NCBI RefSeq assembly: GCF_029909975.1
Contig: NZ_CP094516.1
Location: 4,154,001 to 4,218,000 of the forward strand
Length of the DNA stretch: 64,000 bases
Direction of reading: 5' to 3'
Origin: Bradyrhizobium sp. ISRA430
GTDB taxonomy: Bacteria; Pseudomonadota; Alphaproteobacteria; Rhizobiales; Xanthobacteraceae
How positions within the stretch are numbered: the first letter of the stretch is position 1; every line of letters begins with the position of its first letter. The notes beneath the pieces were generated by a model. It was given only the letters and a program-made list of their open reading frames with translations, was not told where the DNA came from and made no database searches. Made by a program: the position numbers and the translations under genes. Below are positions 63,735 through 64,000 of this stretch, one piece after another.

Positions 63735-63747
63735 GCCGGCGCCGGCG

Positions 63748-63854
63748 CGACAGGCGCACGCATCGATGATTGGCGACGCGAGCAGCCAGACCTGCCCGGT
63801 CGCCCTGAAGCTATCCGCAGGCTCGTTGAGGCAGGGCTAAAAGCCAAGAAATGA
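63748..63854 (+). pseudogene. RHH-protein fragment, second cassette copy
   Basis: The reading ARIDDWRREQPDLPGRPEAI then RRLVEAGLKAKK, stop at 63,852-63,854, matches the C-terminal half of the gene at 52,029. The N-terminal half is replaced by prophage sequence. The stop is followed by the same spacer (CTACAGAAGCCGCGGAGTTG) as in the first copy. Confidence 0.6.
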
Positions 63855-63897
63855 CTTGTGGGGCCTACAGAAGCCGCGGAGTTGAAAGGAGGACAGG

Positions 63898-64000
63898 ATG
63901 GCCGCTATTTCAGTTCTGATTGATTATCGTGGTTGTCGGGGGAATCTGTTTTTGGGCGATCGACAGATTTGCGCTGGACGGTCGGCTAGCAAATTTGCTG
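63898..64000 (+). pseudogene. membrane miniprotein, second cassette copy, frameshifted
   Basis: ATG 63,898 with AGGAGG repeats the gene at 52,265: MAAISVLI. The eight bases CGGCGTGT present in copy one are missing, so the frame is lost after the seventh or eighth codon; the original reading IIVVVGGICFWAIDRFALDG continues in another frame to the window edge. Truncated by the window end. Confidence 0.65.

Larger units (their letters stand above)
60042..63735 (-). mobile_element. prophage remnant
   Basis: A run of tightly packed minus-strand genes, in order of transcription: a truncated replication-type protein, several small overlapping genes (ATGA junctions), a P27-like small terminase subunit, then a small protein and one beta-rich structural candidate. 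Large terminase, portal, capsid, tail and lysis genes and an integrase are missing. The 3' end stops near 60,042 and the 5' end is cut at about 63,735 next to an unrelated remnant. Confidence 0.65.

Noticed and set aside
1..64000. CRISPR arrays, rRNA or tRNA genes
   Set aside because: I looked for regularly spaced repeats and conserved RNA stems and saw none.

Overview
The window looks like an accessory, actively eroding stretch of a high-GC alphaproteobacterial chromosome, most likely Bradyrhizobium or a close relative. The basis is the protein families: several small hypothetical proteins, DUF3606, SRAP, Bug-type solute receptors and class III cyclase/TPR giants that I recognise from that group. 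I saw no rRNA, tRNA or CRISPR array. Intact genes of clear function are few. They are separated by broken genes, insertion sequences and hairpin-rich intergenic repeats.

Layout. 0-2.4 kb: small genes, remnants of two small hypothetical families, and terminator-like hairpins. 2.4-4.65 kb: an IS21-family element with intact istA and broken istB. 5.0-7.06 kb: an overlapping metallophosphoesterase/ATP-grasp pair. 7.7-14.3 kb: small hypothetical proteins, a scrambled SRAP gene, a decayed DNA ligase C-terminus, and secreted proteins. 14.4-22.5 kb: a berberine-bridge-type FAD oxidoreductase, a 1106-residue cyclase/AAA/TPR protein, a CBS protein broken by a 49-bp tandem duplication, a frameshifted winged-helix/TPR regulator, and a cupin. 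22.6-25.1 kb: an ABC substrate-binding gene cut by an IS256-family element. 25.2-30 kb: small genes, protein-L-isoaspartate methyltransferase, an extended bS21, and a wrecked Ku gene. 30.4-34.5 kb: an Asp/Glu-racemase-like pseudogene, a Tat-exported formamidase/acetamidase and a PRISE-like SDR. 34.9-43.8 kb: a frameshifted SAM/cyclase/AAA/TPR gene, two dead IS110-family transposases, and an intact cyclase/TPR protein.

44-52 kb: a short tyrosine recombinase, a Crp/Fnr regulator, a lytic transglycosylase, a LysR regulator divergent from a Bug receptor plus cupin pair, and a third IS110-family element that cut a secreted-protein gene. 52-58.9 kb: a ribbon-helix-helix/small-membrane-protein cassette, a frameshifted zinc-finger protein, an AAA ATPase pseudogene recombined into another gene remnant, a DNA ligase fragment, and several small genes with good ribosome-binding sites. 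60-63.7 kb: a minus-strand prophage remnant with a P27-type small terminase subunit but no large terminase or capsid genes. The window closes with a second, damaged copy of the 52-kb cassette, so the 11.5 kb in between lie between direct repeats.

The intact physiology is mainly sensing (three cyclase/TPR-type loci, Crp, LysR) and scavenging (formamidase, Bug receptor, FAD oxidoreductase). The dominant signal is decay: more than twenty loci carry frameshifts, nonsense codons, small tandem duplications or deletions. Both arms of bacterial end joining (Ku and ATP-dependent ligase) are among the casualties. Some single-base lesions lie in homopolymers and could be sequencing errors, but the duplications, nonsense codons and large deletions cannot be explained that way.
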